Notes: generated by a model not told the origin, from the letters alone. A stretch of DNA of 64,000 nucleotides from Armatimonadetes bacterium 55-13 (GCA_001898035.1 MKRX01000001.1:249344-313343), one strand, 5' to 3'. Shown: positions 8,575-17,479, counted from the first letter of the stretch. Numbers and translations: made by a program.

Positions 8575-9123
8575 AGTGCTAATATCGGCAAGAACTCACT
8601 GGGTATTAGTTCTTTTTACGCCATCACTCGCAATAAACTACATGTTAGTACTCTTATCATTGAACTTGAATTGAACCTGCCGAGGGTCGCTGCGAATGCG
8701 TGGATAATGGACTTTAAACTAGCAAAATTACGGATAGAGCGACTGTCGAGATTCTACTCGCTATTCTGAATTGTCAATATTTTGCGAGTGTAGTGATATT
8801 TTTCGATGATCTGGTGCCGTGACAGACAGAGTATTGCAATAAAGCGCGTCAATGAATTTCGCTGATTTGGGAATACGATGAGGGTGGGCGTTGAGAATCC
8901 CTGCCGACGACAACAAAGTTCTTAATGTATAAATAGGGTACGTTTGGGTTTCAAGAAAAGTACTTTTAGTTCGAATATTAAGAGTGCTGGCAATTGATAC
9001 ATATTTCATACCTGCGATTAACAGGTTCTTTTGATAATTGGTTTTGTGTCATACCATTTGCTATACACTCCTTCCCAATGGAGTTAATCGCCACGGATTT
9101 GGCAAAAACTGAAGGAGAATTGC
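8575..9123 (+). other. AT-rich intergenic region between divergent pilus operon and PEP-CTERM gene
   Basis: About 550 bases with no supported gene. The stretch is visibly richer in A/T than the coding DNA on either side. It must carry the promoter of the minus-strand pilus operon and that of the PEP-CTERM gene. An open minus-strand frame (8761-9009) has no ribosome site, no recognisable domain and a composition unlike its neighbours, so I do not call it. No tRNA cloverleaf or clear riboswitch was seen. Confidence 0.6.
9038..9067 (+). promoter_or_regulatory. Possible sigma-70 type promoter of the PEP-CTERM gene
   Basis: TTGGTT at 9038-9043 and TATACA at 9062-9067 are separated by 18 bases and lie about 57 bases before the start codon at 9124. 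Only 3-4 of 6 bases match consensus in each box, so this is a candidate only. AAGGAG at 9112-9117 is the ribosome site, six bases from the ATG. Confidence 0.35.
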
Positions 9124-9936
9124 ATGATTAAACGCAATCTATTTGCTGTCATGCTTGCAGTCGGAGCGACAGGAGTCGCAAGCGCTTATGATTTTGATGG
9201 CGCCGACTGGAAGTACAACTTTAGCGGCCACTATAGCATCGCTAATGTGGACGCCAACAACAATGGCCTGATTGGTAACGTGTTGGGTGTAGTATTCAAC
9301 TTGTCTGCCCAGCTCAATCTCATTAACGGGACAACGTCTGCTACTAACTACGGTACGACGATTAATCAGTCGGCACTGACCAACTTCTCCGTGAACGACC
9401 TTCATATGTCGGCCACGAACGGAGGCGGTCTTCTTCCCAGTCTCGGCAACTTCGTCTACAACCTGCTGGACTTCTCAAACGGAGTCTACATGGGAACGGA
9501 GGGCAGCGGCAACGTCACGCTAACCCGAGGATCGCTCCTCTCAGCTGACCTCTTCGCCCTGGTCGACACCCGTGTCATTGGAACGGGCGTCGTTCTTGAC
9601 CTGCGAGCTGCAATTCCAACCTCGACCCTCACCGGTACAGTAACCGGCGTAGACGGTGGACCTTCGGGACCTTACGGCGGAGGAAGAGCGAACTACATCA
9701 CGGGTGACAGTGGCCTGATGGACACGATCGCGATTCAAGCGCGAGCACGAGCCTATGTTGCGAATATCGCAACTCTTGACACGGGTTATCTCAACGTCGG
9801 TGCGATTGAGAACCGAGCGGATATGTGGAGTCTTTCCCGATCGCCGCAAGCGGTACCAGAGCCCGCCAGCCTTTTGGGTATCGGCGCGGGAATCGTGGGA
9901 TTTGTCCGACGACGACGAAAGAACAAGGCCATCTAA
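9124..9936 (+). CDS. PEP-CTERM sorting-domain exported protein
   Basis: A 270-residue protein with a signal peptide (MIKRNLFAVMLAVGATGVASA) and a C-terminal sorting tag: VPEPAS, a glycine-rich hydrophobic segment (LLGIGAGIVGFV) and a basic tail (RRRRKNKAI). This is the tripartite PEP-CTERM signal recognised by exosortase. The body is rich in Asn, Gly, Thr and Ser with little charge, as is common for secreted or matrix proteins handled this way. No exosortase gene is in the window. The gene stands alone on the plus strand and has a good ribosome site (AAGGAG). The function of the body is unknown. Confidence 0.85.
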   Translation: MIKRNLFAVMLAVGATGVASAYDFDGADWKYNFSGHYSIANVDANNNGLIGNVLGVVFNLSAQLNLINGTTSATNYGTTINQSALTNFSVNDLHMSATNGGGLLPSLGNFVYNLLDFSNGVYMGTEGSGNVTLTRGSLLSADLFALVDTRVIGTGVVLDLRAAIPTSTLTGTVTGVDGGPSGPYGGGRANYITGDSGLMDTIAIQARARAYVANIATLDTGYLNVGAIENRADMWSLSRSPQAVPEPASLLGIGAGIVGFVRRRRKNKAI

Positions 9937-10114
9937 AGAGATCGGCTAACCAGGGTTCCTGGCTAGAGATCAGGACCTTGGAAGTGAAAACAAAATAGCG
10001 TACGTCCTCTGACCGAGGCCCGAACTCTTTGGAGATTCGATCAATGACCTGGCGAGGGCGTAGCACGGAAATTTCGTCCTTTTGTGTCTACTGCACCCGA
10101 CGAAACTTACTTCC

Positions 10115-10690
10115 CTAGAGACCCTCTAAGACTTCAATCGCTTCTTGCAAACGCTTTACGGGACGTACCAGCCGCGAAAAGACGATCGAACGCTTTTCGA
10201 ACTCATCCGCCAAACTCTGCAAATACCAAAGAGAGTCCTCTTTGCTGGCCCTAAATCGATTCCAGTGTGCGTCGCCTAGCTCCCTCTGATCCTGAACAAG
10301 GGAATTCGCATTGTGGATCTTGTCGGATAACGACACAAGACACGCCGACTCACTCTTGTGAGATACGGCCGCTATGTAGCCTTCTTTCCGGATCCGCCAA
10401 GCGGGCTTGGGCGTCTCAAACGTATCCGAATTCTCCTCTACGATTCGCGCCACCGACTCCCCGAATTCTTCTCGAATCAATCGAAGAGTCTCAAAGCCAC
10501 CCTGGTCTTCTGCCGCATCGTGAAGCAAAGCGCCAATCGCCTCATCCTCATTGCCACCAAACTCCAAGGTCAGTGATGCCACTGCCAAGAGATGGCTGAG
10601 ATAGGGCACTTCAGTGCCTTTCCGAACTTGATTAGTGTGAATCTTTCGCGCAAAAGCGCAGGCTTGATCGAATCGGTTTGTGAGCGTCAA
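10115..10690 (-). CDS. HD-domain protein, probable (p)ppGpp hydrolase-like (RelA/SpoT HD / MESH1 type)
   Basis: A 191-residue single-domain protein. Its N-terminal half carries the SpoT hydrolase pattern: RKGTEVPYLSHLLAVA (about 23-38), LLHDAAEDQGG with the HD and ED pairs at 57-58 and 61-62, and SLSDKIHN further on. These are the manganese-binding and catalytic positions of the (p)ppGpp pyrophosphohydrolase domain. There is no synthetase, TGS or ACT domain, so it resembles stand-alone small alarmone hydrolases. The C-terminal third is helical. It could act on another nucleotide, since the motif alone does not settle the substrate. It lies just downstream of the sigma/anti-sigma pair on the same strand, 23 bases away. 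Confidence 0.75.
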   Translation of the reverse strand: MTLTNRFDQACAFARKIHTNQVRKGTEVPYLSHLLAVASLTLEFGGNEDEAIGALLHDAAEDQGGFETLRLIREEFGESVARIVEENSDTFETPKPAWRIRKEGYIAAVSHKSESACLVSLSDKIHNANSLVQDQRELGDAHWNRFRASKEDSLWYLQSLADEFEKRSIVFSRLVRPVKRLQEAIEVLEGL

Positions 10691-10713
10691 GGCGTCTTCA
10701 CCTCGCTCAGAAT

Positions 10714-10998
10714 TTACCCCTGCTCCGTCGCCGATTCAACGGCGCCCACTTCACGAACTAAAGCCGTCAGCCGGTCGACTGCGCCTTGATCGACGGGCGG
10801 TTGTTTCTCTCGACGCATCTGCTCGATCATGCGCGTCAAGTTATCAAGAAACTTTTTGCAGCCAGAGCAGTGAGCGGCATGAGCCAACGCGTACCATCGG
10901 GCTAAGCCCTTGGAACTGCCATCGGCGGCGCGGTTCAGAAGACCTTCCATGTGAGGGCAAGGTTCTCCTTCGTGATGACGGTGAAAGAAGAATCTCAT
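10714..10998 (-). CDS. Zinc-finger anti-sigma factor (small, soluble)
   Basis: A 94-residue protein with the zinc-binding anti-sigma motif H-x3-C-x2-C at about residues 40-47 (HAAHCSGC). It starts with an ATGA overlap on the ECF sigma stop, so the two are co-translated. No transmembrane helix is visible, so it is a soluble ZAS protein rather than a membrane anti-sigma factor. Such proteins hold the sigma factor inactive until a signal, often redox or zinc related, releases it. The family call comes from motif and context; the signal is unknown. Confidence 0.8.
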   Translation of the reverse strand: MRFFFHRHHEGEPCPHMEGLLNRAADGSSKGLARWYALAHAAHCSGCKKFLDNLTRMIEQMRREKQPPVDQGAVDRLTALVREVGAVESATEQG

Positions 10999-11549
10999 TC
11001 TGCACCTAACTGAATTGTTGCAAGCCGTTGACGAAGGAGCCTTCGTCCTCTAAAAAGTCGTGACTTTACGGTTCCGGTAGGAATTCCCATCGCTTCGCCC
11101 GCCTCTTCGTAACTTAATTCTTCGACATCGCACAGAGAGACGGCAAGTCGATATTCCTCTGGCAGTTTGTCCAATTCCTCATAAATATGAGCCTCGATAA
11201 TTCGACCAGACAATTCCTGCCAGAGATCTTCTCCCTGGGCGTCGTGATCTTCGATCGCAACCTCCTTTGGGCGACGGTTCGCTCTTCGAACGTCATGCCG
11301 ATAGGCGTTCTGCAGAATCCGAATGAGCCAACTTCTGGGGAACTGGCCGTCAAAAGACTCCCAAGCCTTCGCCGCTTGCAGGAGTGTTTGTCCAACCAAG
11401 TCCTCCGCCCATGCGTCGTTAAGGGTCAGCCTTCGGGCAACTCGGTAGAGAACTGGTATCTCGGCCACGGCGACCGCCTCAAAACTTGCCTTGCGATAGA
11501 TGCCCATGGGCTTTACAAGTGTATCGACGATAGGATTTCCTCCGGCCAC
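10995..11549 (-). CDS. ECF-family RNA polymerase sigma factor
   Basis: A 184-residue sigma factor. Region 2 is RRLTLNDAWAEDLVGQTLLQ...SWLIRILQNAYRHDVRRANR (two parts, about 40-95). Region 4 contains LPEEYRLAVSLCDVEELSYE and the recognition helix MGIPTGTVKSRLFRGRRLLR. It directs RNA polymerase to a specific regulon and is paired with the zinc-finger protein downstream. The start is uncertain: a GTG at 11549 gives 184 residues and an ATG at 11507 gives 170 (MGIYRKASF). Neither has a strong ribosome site. Confidence 0.9.
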   Translation of the reverse strand: MAGGNPIVDTLVKPMGIYRKASFEAVAVAEIPVLYRVARRLTLNDAWAEDLVGQTLLQAAKAWESFDGQFPRSWLIRILQNAYRHDVRRANRRPKEVAIEDHDAQGEDLWQELSGRIIEAHIYEELDKLPEEYRLAVSLCDVEELSYEEAGEAMGIPTGTVKSRLFRGRRLLRQRLATIQLGAE

Positions 11550-11617
11550 TAACTCGTGGCTGCAAGAGGAAATCCCAAGCTATGGGCAAAGGTTCCAGAA
11601 GAAAGGAAAAGTCCCGT

Positions 11618-13318
11618 CTAGCGATGATAAAATCGCCAGGAAGGCTTCAAATCAGGTGCCAGTTTTCGATTCTCCATCAGGTCGCGGAGCGTCTCGATAG
11701 GCATCTGGTTCTCATGCAGAATGCGATCATGAAAGTCCTTCTCCTTCATCTTGCCGCTATCCACCAGTTCATGCCGTAGCGAGTAGATCTGGAGGGCTCC
11801 CAACATATAGGCCGCCTGATAAAGTGGGGGATAGTCTCCCGCAAAAGATCGCCGTACTTCGCCTTCTGCCGTTGAGCGCTCGTGCCCAACCTTCTCAACC
11901 AGCATGTCGATGCACTCCTGAGGAGTCATCTGCCCCAGATGGAACTTGAGTGAGAAGATGATGCGGGCGCAACGGTGCATGCGCCAAAACAGCATTCCGA
12001 TTCGGTTTTCCGGCGTTTTGGGAAAGCCCTTGTCCCAAAGGACCATCTCCCAATAAAGAGCCCAGCCCTCGATCCAAAAGGGCGTGCCAAAGAGACCCCG
12101 GTAGGGTCGATAGCGGGCATTCATGAAGCCCTGCAAGTGATGTCCGGGAATGAGCTCATGATGAACCGTCGCCCGGGCAAAGTGGATGTTGTTTCCGCGC
12201 ATGCTCATGAGCTTCGCTTCATAGTCCATGGTGTCGGTCGGAAAGGAAACGATGATCGAGTCTCCACCCAGAAAGAACGGATTTACCTTTTGCCGCTCCG
12301 GAGACATCATAAACATCCTCCAGGTTTCCTCCGCCAACGGTGGAACCGTCACTAGATCGTTGTCTTTGACGTAGTTGATGGCTTCGAGCGCCAAGTCGCG
12401 AATCAGCTTGGGTTGCTGACCAGGTTCCACGTGTAGTGTCTTCACATGTTCCAGAGCCTTGCGCCAGTCGTCGCCGTATCCCAGTTCTCGAGACGCCTTC
12501 TTCATCTCGTTTTCGCACCAGGCGTACTCTTTCTCCCCTATTTCGATCAACTCTTCTGGGGTGTAGGCAATTCGCTCCGCCGCCAAGTCCGCCATCAAGC
12601 CTTCGCGACCGATCGGCTCGCCAATAATCGCGTCTTTATCGCCCGGCTTGACGCCAACAAGCTTTTCGCGAATCACTGGTGCGAGTTCGTCCAGCGCTTT
12701 GTTGACCCTGGCATACGGTTCGGAAACCCACCAAGTGAACATCGGATCGTAGCCCTTGAAGAAGCCAAACCATTCGGCAAGGTGGGACTTTAATCGATCG
12801 ATCGTGCGTGCCGCTCGAAACGCGCTTGACTTGTCGATCTTGATCTTGCTGCTCTCAATCTTCGATCGAGTGTCCGCAATCTGCTGCTCGACCTCATGGA
12901 TATCCTTCGCCGCCTTCTCCCCCTCCATCGGCTTCATCTGCTGACGATCCTCGCAAAGCTGAACGATGATCGAAGCGAAAGGAAGAAGCGCCTCGGTCTT
13001 CTGGTCCTTGACCGCGTCCAATTCCAATTGCCTCTTGTTCCTTTCCAAGTAGTTCTGAAGCAGAAGGAAGTCGGTCTTACCTTCCTGATCCAGCGATTCG
13101 AAAGGCGCCTTCCTCAGGTCGGTGAGCTGATCTTCGTAGTATTTGCGCAGCCGCTCTGAGCGATGCGGAGATACGTCGATATTGTAAAAGTGCTCAAGGT
13201 TATCCAGGTCTTCGCGGACTCGTTCAATTCGTTGCTGCATGGTTTCAATAGGAGCGGCCGGGGTGGAGGTCGATAAAAAGGATACTAAGCCGATCGCGGC
13301 AAGGCAGGCAGAGTACAT
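11618..13318 (-). CDS. DUF885-family secreted zinc-metallopeptidase-like protein
   Basis: A 566-residue protein with a signal-like head (MYSACLAAIGLVSFLSTSTPAA) and the DUF885 architecture. The conserved HELIPGHH lies at about 387-394 and FWIEGWALYWE at about 414-424. The HExxxGH-like arrangement with a downstream Glu is the probable zinc site of this gluzincin-like family. Members are often annotated only as hypothetical; peptidase activity is inferred. Length matches the family (~550-600). It stands alone in its operon, with a terminator of the upstream genes at 13358-13389. Confidence 0.85.
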   Translation of the reverse strand: MYSACLAAIGLVSFLSTSTPAAPIETMQQRIERVREDLDNLEHFYNIDVSPHRSERLRKYYEDQLTDLRKAPFESLDQEGKTDFLLLQNYLERNKRQLELDAVKDQKTEALLPFASIIVQLCEDRQQMKPMEGEKAAKDIHEVEQQIADTRSKIESSKIKIDKSSAFRAARTIDRLKSHLAEWFGFFKGYDPMFTWWVSEPYARVNKALDELAPVIREKLVGVKPGDKDAIIGEPIGREGLMADLAAERIAYTPEELIEIGEKEYAWCENEMKKASRELGYGDDWRKALEHVKTLHVEPGQQPKLIRDLALEAINYVKDNDLVTVPPLAEETWRMFMMSPERQKVNPFFLGGDSIIVSFPTDTMDYEAKLMSMRGNNIHFARATVHHELIPGHHLQGFMNARYRPYRGLFGTPFWIEGWALYWEMVLWDKGFPKTPENRIGMLFWRMHRCARIIFSLKFHLGQMTPQECIDMLVEKVGHERSTAEGEVRRSFAGDYPPLYQAAYMLGALQIYSLRHELVDSGKMKEKDFHDRILHENQMPIETLRDLMENRKLAPDLKPSWRFYHR

Positions 13319-13357
13319 GCTCAGAGTTTGTCCTAATTCGGTTCAGAAAGAATAAAA

Positions 13358-13389
13358 GATGCCGCCGAGGTTCGATCCTCGGCGGCATC
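13358..13389 (-). terminator. Rho-independent terminator after the 40-residue lipoprotein gene
   Basis: A perfect 13-bp inverted repeat, GATGCCGCCGAGG (13358-13370) and its complement (13377-13389), with a 6-base loop. Read on the minus strand, the stem is followed by CTTTTATTCTTTC, a T-rich tail. It ends transcription of the prepilin-lipoprotein pair and insulates the DUF885 gene. Confidence 0.85.
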
Positions 13390-13396
13390 GGATGAC

Positions 13397-13519
13397 TTAG
13401 TGGCCCGCCGGCGGAGGCGGAGGCTTGGGAGCCTTGACGTTTTCATTCATCGGATCGCTGGGACCAGATGAGCATCCAACCACGAGGAGAGCCAATAAAA
13501 GGAGGGCTAGTTGCTTCAC
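13397..13519 (-). CDS. Small lipoprotein, 40 residues
   Basis: A short gene found by reading the gap after the prepilin. GTG at 13519 overlaps the prepilin stop as GTGA and the frame ends in TAA at 13397. The product begins [16 protein letters not shown], a signal peptide II with lipobox VVGC (Cys16). After it come [16 protein letters not shown] and a run of five prolines. It has the size and form of the small lipoproteins that often trail prepilin-like genes in this phylum. The tight coupling and the terminator directly after it support a real gene. Function unknown. Confidence 0.8.
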   Translation of the reverse strand: MKQLALLLLALLVVGCSSGPSDPMNENVKAPKPPPPPAGH

Positions 13520-14301
13520 TGAGTGCCGCTCCTGTCGCTGCCCCAGAACTTAATCCAGGGACTGTCCGGCACTGCTAGAGCATCCGTCCAATCGGTGTAG
13601 GTTCCGTCATACTTAAACACCCGACCTCCCTTAACCGTCTTGGAGTGCCCGTCGGCAAAGCCAACGACCAAGTTATCCGCGTGATTTTTGGTGGAGACCC
13701 AAGCGGTGTTGTTGTACCAATAGGCGCCATCGGTGGCATGCGTCGGGCTCGGTGTAGCTGCCAGATAGTTGGTGAACATGAACATGCCCCACTCCGGCGA
13801 AGTTGGATCGCGGTTGGTCATGATCGCCGCTCGCTCCGCAATGTTCTCCTGAGCAGAGAGGACGCGACTGTTGTGCCAATTCCAATTCGAACCATCCCAA
13901 TCCCACCAGCCAAACAATCCGCGCTCGTTGGCGCCGATCGACGTATAGCCGGTCCAATTAAATGCGCCGACGCCGGGAGATGTCGGGTTGTAGGGAATGG
14001 AGGTCGCAGCGTCGTGATAGATCCCTGTGTTCTTTACATAAGGGTGGGTAACGGTGACCCAAGTGAAAAAGTCCGTCCAATCTCCATACCAGGTTCCGTA
14101 GTAAATGGGTGGAGTGCCGTCGTCATAGTCGTTGGAATACATTTGGACGGCAAGAGCAAGCTGTTTCGTATTCGAAAGAGTTGAAGCGGTCTTCGCCGCT
14201 CGTTTGGCCTGGGCAAATACAGGAAAAAGAATGGCTGCCAAGATTGCGATGATCGCAATGACTACAAGAAGCTCGATGAGCGTAAATGCGCTGCGTCGCA
14301 T
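13516..14301 (-). CDS. Prepilin-like protein with C-terminal H-X9-DG-type domain
   Basis: A 261-residue protein. The head is [19 protein letters not shown], a type III signal with Ala at -1 and Glu at +5. It continues into [20 protein letters not shown] and QMYSNDYDD, a block typical of the large Armatimonadota/Planctomycetes pseudopilin families. Near the end is [18 protein letters not shown], matching the DG(H) motif of the DUF1559-like class. Such proteins are thought to be pilus-like surface subunits and are amplified in these genomes. The ribosome site GAGGAGG precedes the ATG at 14301. It is followed by the 40-residue lipoprotein with a GTGA overlap. Confidence 0.85.
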   Translation of the reverse strand: MRRSAFTLIELLVVIAIIAILAAILFPVFAQAKRAAKTASTLSNTKQLALAVQMYSNDYDDGTPPIYYGTWYGDWTDFFTWVTVTHPYVKNTGIYHDAATSIPYNPTSPGVGAFNWTGYTSIGANERGLFGWWDWDGSNWNWHNSRVLSAQENIAERAAIMTNRDPTSPEWGMFMFTNYLAATPSPTHATDGAYWYNNTAWVSTKNHADNLVVGFADGHSKTVKGGRVFKYDGTYTDWTDALAVPDSPWIKFWGSDRSGTQ

Positions 14302-14338
14302 GATAAGAACTTCCTCCTCTAGGGGATTTCTAGTGCAC

Positions 14339-14367
14339 CGTGTTAACGGTTAAACCATATTAACACG
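14339..14367 (-). promoter_or_regulatory. Inverted repeat overlapping a putative promoter of the prepilin gene
   Basis: CGTGTTAA (14339-14346) and TTAACACG (14360-14367) form a perfect 8-bp inverted repeat with a 13-base centre that holds a further GGTTTAACC-like core. On the minus strand it lies 38-66 bases before the prepilin start and overlaps a weak -35/-10 candidate (TTGAAC, 17 bases, TTTAAC). It looks like an operator. A protein cannot be assigned; the MarR regulator encoded next door is one possibility. Confidence 0.5.
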
Positions 14368-14435
14368 TATCGTTCAATGTTTAATGAACTTTCTGCGCAA
14401 TGAGAGGCAAGCGACGTATCTTCGCCCAAAAAGGT

Positions 14436-14960
14436 CTAGTAAGCGGCAGAAGGCGTCCGTCCCTTCTTTTTCGGCTTGTCCGCTTCTTCGGACCGACCAT
14501 AGCAAAGGGGTTCGGCAGGGGAGGGATAAAGCTCTTCCAGTAATTCAGTGAGTTGATTCAGGCTCTTATCGGACAAGGCCGACATCACGCCCCGAATTCG
14601 GTCCAGGTGCGGACCATATACGCGGTCGAAAATCTGTTCGCCTTCAGGCGTGAGCTTGACAAAAACAATTCGCCGATCTTCCGTATCGCGAATCCGAACG
14701 ACCAGATTGCGATGCTCCAGATTGTCCACCACCACGGTGATATTGCCGCCCGTTTTGACCAGATAGTTGGCGATATCGCGTTGCGCGAGAGGACCGCGAA
14801 GCCGAAGGACTTTGAGGGCGCTGAACTGGCTCGCCGTCAAACCTTCGCTCGCTAATCCGCGACTCACTTCTGCATGGAGAGCCTCCGCGGAGCGGATCAG
14901 TTTCACGTAAGCGGCAATCGGCAAGTCCTGAATTTGTTGCTGGTCCTTCGTCGTTTCCAT
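14436..14960 (-). CDS. MarR-family transcriptional regulator
   Basis: A 174-residue winged-helix regulator. LTASQFSALKVLRLRG starts the HTH; the recognition helix region is AQRDIANYLVKTGGNITVVV, and the wing is VVRIRDTEDRRIVFVKLTPE. These are clear MarR features. The C-terminal tail is basic (DKPKKKGRTPSAAY), longer than usual. ATG at 14960 is preferred because GAGGG lies about seven bases before it; the frame is open to 14984. It faces away from any obvious target except the prepilin gene just downstream, whose promoter holds an inverted repeat. Ligand and targets unknown. Confidence 0.88.
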   Translation of the reverse strand: METTKDQQQIQDLPIAAYVKLIRSAEALHAEVSRGLASEGLTASQFSALKVLRLRGPLAQRDIANYLVKTGGNITVVVDNLEHRNLVVRIRDTEDRRIVFVKLTPEGEQIFDRVYGPHLDRIRGVMSALSDKSLNQLTELLEELYPSPAEPLCYGRSEEADKPKKKGRTPSAAY

Positions 14961-15058
14961 AGGCATCCCTCGAAATCCATTCAACTTTGAACGACCTCGA
15001 TTATACTTCTATTCTCTTGCGGTAGCCGAGCATGGGTTGCGTTTAAGCCCCCAACCTG

Positions 15059-17458
15059 CTAGTTCGAGTAGGCGAAGTCCCCAGAGTCCACTCCCCAGTC
15101 ATTCCCGAAATATCCTGCCGCCGAGATCCCAGCGGTGCCCTTTTCAAGCATGCTAGGGGAGAAAAACAGTAAGTCCGGAATCGCCGATCCAGAGGTGAAA
15201 ATGGGTACTCGGTCGGTCAGGCGGCAACCCGTCAAATCGGTCCCTCCTATCACGGCTACGGTTGCAATCTGACTCCCTGGTCGCGGTCTGACGAACAGGC
15301 ATGCCGTAGAAGTGTTGGAGACGTATCGACCCGCTACGCTGGCGTTTCCTGGAGCAACCCGGACGGGGCCATCTCCAATCAATGAGTGCCAAGCGGCATT
15401 GGTTGTTTCGTTGCCGTACAGGACCACGTTTCGATCTGGATCCTTCTTCGCATCAAAGTCCTTGTCCGCTACAACCTCAACCGATCCATTTCCACGGTAC
15501 CAAAAAGTCTCCGCATCGTAACGAGCTTTAGCTTTAGCCCAGGCACGATCTTCGATCGACCCCCGCGTGCCATATACGAATACGAATTCGTTTCGAAATA
15601 CGTCCTTGAATCCACCATATCGGAGCGGACTCTTCTCGGATAAGTCGATCGCCGCCGCCACTTCCCACACCCCCGATTGCTTTTTCAGTCGAAGATAGCC
15701 GTCCCGTGGCCAGGCGATAGAAGTCAATTTCTGCCCGTCGATATCCAAGTTGATCGACCCACTGGGAATCAGCGCGGAAGTGTCAAGACTCATCCGGGCG
15801 ACGTTTTGCGTCGTGCCAGAAAACTTACGGGAAACTGGATCGGCTCGTAATTGAACTCGACTTAACTCGAAAGGATGTTCTTGTTGCTCAAGTAAGAGCC
15901 AGCGCAGTTTGGACGATATTCCTGGCGATACCGTCGAAAAATCGACGAACCGAGTTTCCTCTGCGTACGGCAGCCGGTGGTGGGAGAACATGTCGAAGAT
16001 TGGCGCCCAATCCACCGCATCCGCCCCCGCCTCGTCCGAAGCGTCCCACCAGTGATTTGCGCCGGGCTGTTCATGCCATGAGAAGTCTTTATGGAACGAT
16101 TCAAGCTCTCTGCGCATGGCGCGCGCTTGATCGACCGGCACATTATCGTCAGCGTCCCCGTGCAAGATGTAAATCCCCTCGCTTGCATAGTTGTATTTCA
16201 GTTGAAGCGTATCGCTGGGAGAGCCCGCACGTTGCAACATCTTTTCCACCGGTGACGGATTCTCGTAAGTCACGCCTCCTGCGTAGCTCGCAAAACTAAT
16301 CCAACCAGCGCTAGGTGCGATCGCTGCAAAAAGATCGGGAAAGTGCGCGCCCATTTGCCATGTACCGTGTCCGCCCATCGAGTGGCCCGTCAAGTAAGTT
16401 TTCGCCTGAGCGGTCTGAAACATCTCCTTAGCAAGTTCTAGAACTTCCAGAGCGTCCAAACGCCCCACCTCTTCCCAGTCGAATCCATAAGGTCTCCGAT
16501 TAGTAGGAGCTACTAAGAATCCCCATTGTTTAGGAGAGTACGCCTCGGCTTGACCAATTGCTTCAACGCTCGCTCCATGCAAAGAAAGAAAGAGTGCCTG
16601 CCCACTGCCTTTTCGCGTCGAAGGATTAACGGCGAAGTACTGGACGCTACCGTCGATCTTGCTAACAAAGGTGCGCTTATACGGTTGTCCTGGTTGCCTG
16701 ACTCTGAGCTCCAGCGAGCCTTCGTCGACGCGTTTACCTTTATTGACCAATCGTATCTTGAGCTTCCCGGTAGGGGTGAGGGGCGCCTTGAAGCCCACCT
16801 TTCGCACCGCCATCTCCATCACATCGGGGCATTCCGTGGTAACCGTCTTGCCATCCCCAGAAGCCTCGATCTTGAGGCCCCTCAAGGTGGAGTTGGTGGC
16901 GTTCCGAATGACGACTGCGGCCCATGCTTCACCTTTCTCGCCCTTGATGATGTCCGGAGTGGTCGCGTCTCGAACGTCCAGAGAAATGGGGGCTTTGGGA
17001 TCGATAAGCTTGGCCGCTAAGCGACCTCGGCCGCATAGAAAAAGAAACTCATTGACGCCCGCTTTTAGCTCAATAGGCAAGGATACATACCCATAGCTGT
17101 AGGGATCGCCGGTACGAGGGACGCCATTGACGTACACCATGGTATGACCAGAAGCCTCAAGGATAACGGTCCTGGCCGTTGGCGATTGAACCGTTGTATA
17201 AACGTAGCCGCCTCCGAGTGGACGCCCACTAAAAACCCCGTCGCTGCCTGCCTCGATCTTGGTCCAGCCGTCAAGCCCGGCCTGAGGTTCCTGCCACGTG
17301 CCTTTCACCAGAGACAGTTCAATCGGATCGATATGAACAACGGATCGACGCGCCGGTGGAATCGTGCGGACCAATCCGCTCCGAATTACAATTTCCTCCG
17401 CCTGCGCGGTGACTGCCAGGACGCCAAGTAAGAGAATGCCGCAGGGTTTCATGCTCAA
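15059..17458 (-). CDS. Large secreted alpha/beta-hydrolase (prolyl-oligopeptidase/feruloyl-esterase-like)
   Basis: A 799-residue exported protein with signal MSMKPCGILLLGVLAVTAQA. Residues ~80-160 resemble a jelly-roll or carbohydrate-binding-like module. The middle part (~285-490) is an alpha/beta-hydrolase with nucleophile Ser360 in TGHSMGGHGTW, an Asp in ILHGDADDNVPV and His469 in PGANHWWDAS. This triad layout is common in S9-like peptidases and polysaccharide esterases of the PHB-depolymerase type. A ~300-residue C-terminal extension is of unknown fold. The substrate is not certain; an esterase acting on plant or microbial polymers is likely. It is a single gene with short gaps on both sides. 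Confidence 0.78.
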   Translation of the reverse strand: MSMKPCGILLLGVLAVTAQAEEIVIRSGLVRTIPPARRSVVHIDPIELSLVKGTWQEPQAGLDGWTKIEAGSDGVFSGRPLGGGYVYTTVQSPTARTVILEASGHTMVYVNGVPRTGDPYSYGYVSLPIELKAGVNEFLFLCGRGRLAAKLIDPKAPISLDVRDATTPDIIKGEKGEAWAAVVIRNATNSTLRGLKIEASGDGKTVTTECPDVMEMAVRKVGFKAPLTPTGKLKIRLVNKGKRVDEGSLELRVRQPGQPYKRTFVSKIDGSVQYFAVNPSTRKGSGQALFLSLHGASVEAIGQAEAYSPKQWGFLVAPTNRRPYGFDWEEVGRLDALEVLELAKEMFQTAQAKTYLTGHSMGGHGTWQMGAHFPDLFAAIAPSAGWISFASYAGGVTYENPSPVEKMLQRAGSPSDTLQLKYNYASEGIYILHGDADDNVPVDQARAMRRELESFHKDFSWHEQPGANHWWDASDEAGADAVDWAPIFDMFSHHRLPYAEETRFVDFSTVSPGISSKLRWLLLEQQEHPFELSRVQLRADPVSRKFSGTTQNVARMSLDTSALIPSGSINLDIDGQKLTSIAWPRDGYLRLKKQSGVWEVAAAIDLSEKSPLRYGGFKDVFRNEFVFVYGTRGSIEDRAWAKAKARYDAETFWYRGNGSVEVVADKDFDAKKDPDRNVVLYGNETTNAAWHSLIGDGPVRVAPGNASVAGRYVSNTSTACLFVRPRPGSQIATVAVIGGTDLTGCRLTDRVPIFTSGSAIPDLLFFSPSMLEKGTAGISAAGYFGNDWGVDSGDFAYSN

Positions 17459-17479
17459 GGCGAGATTAGCACGAAGCGG

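Noticed and set aside
8761-9009. 82-codon minus-strand frame in the AT-rich gap
   Set aside because: No ribosome site, no domain, no coupling to neighbours; probably chance in AT-rich DNA.
9946-9966. Hairpin CTAACCAGG-GTT-CCTGGCTAG after the PEP-CTERM gene
   Set aside because: One mismatch and no T tract; may stall transcription but is too weak to call a terminator.
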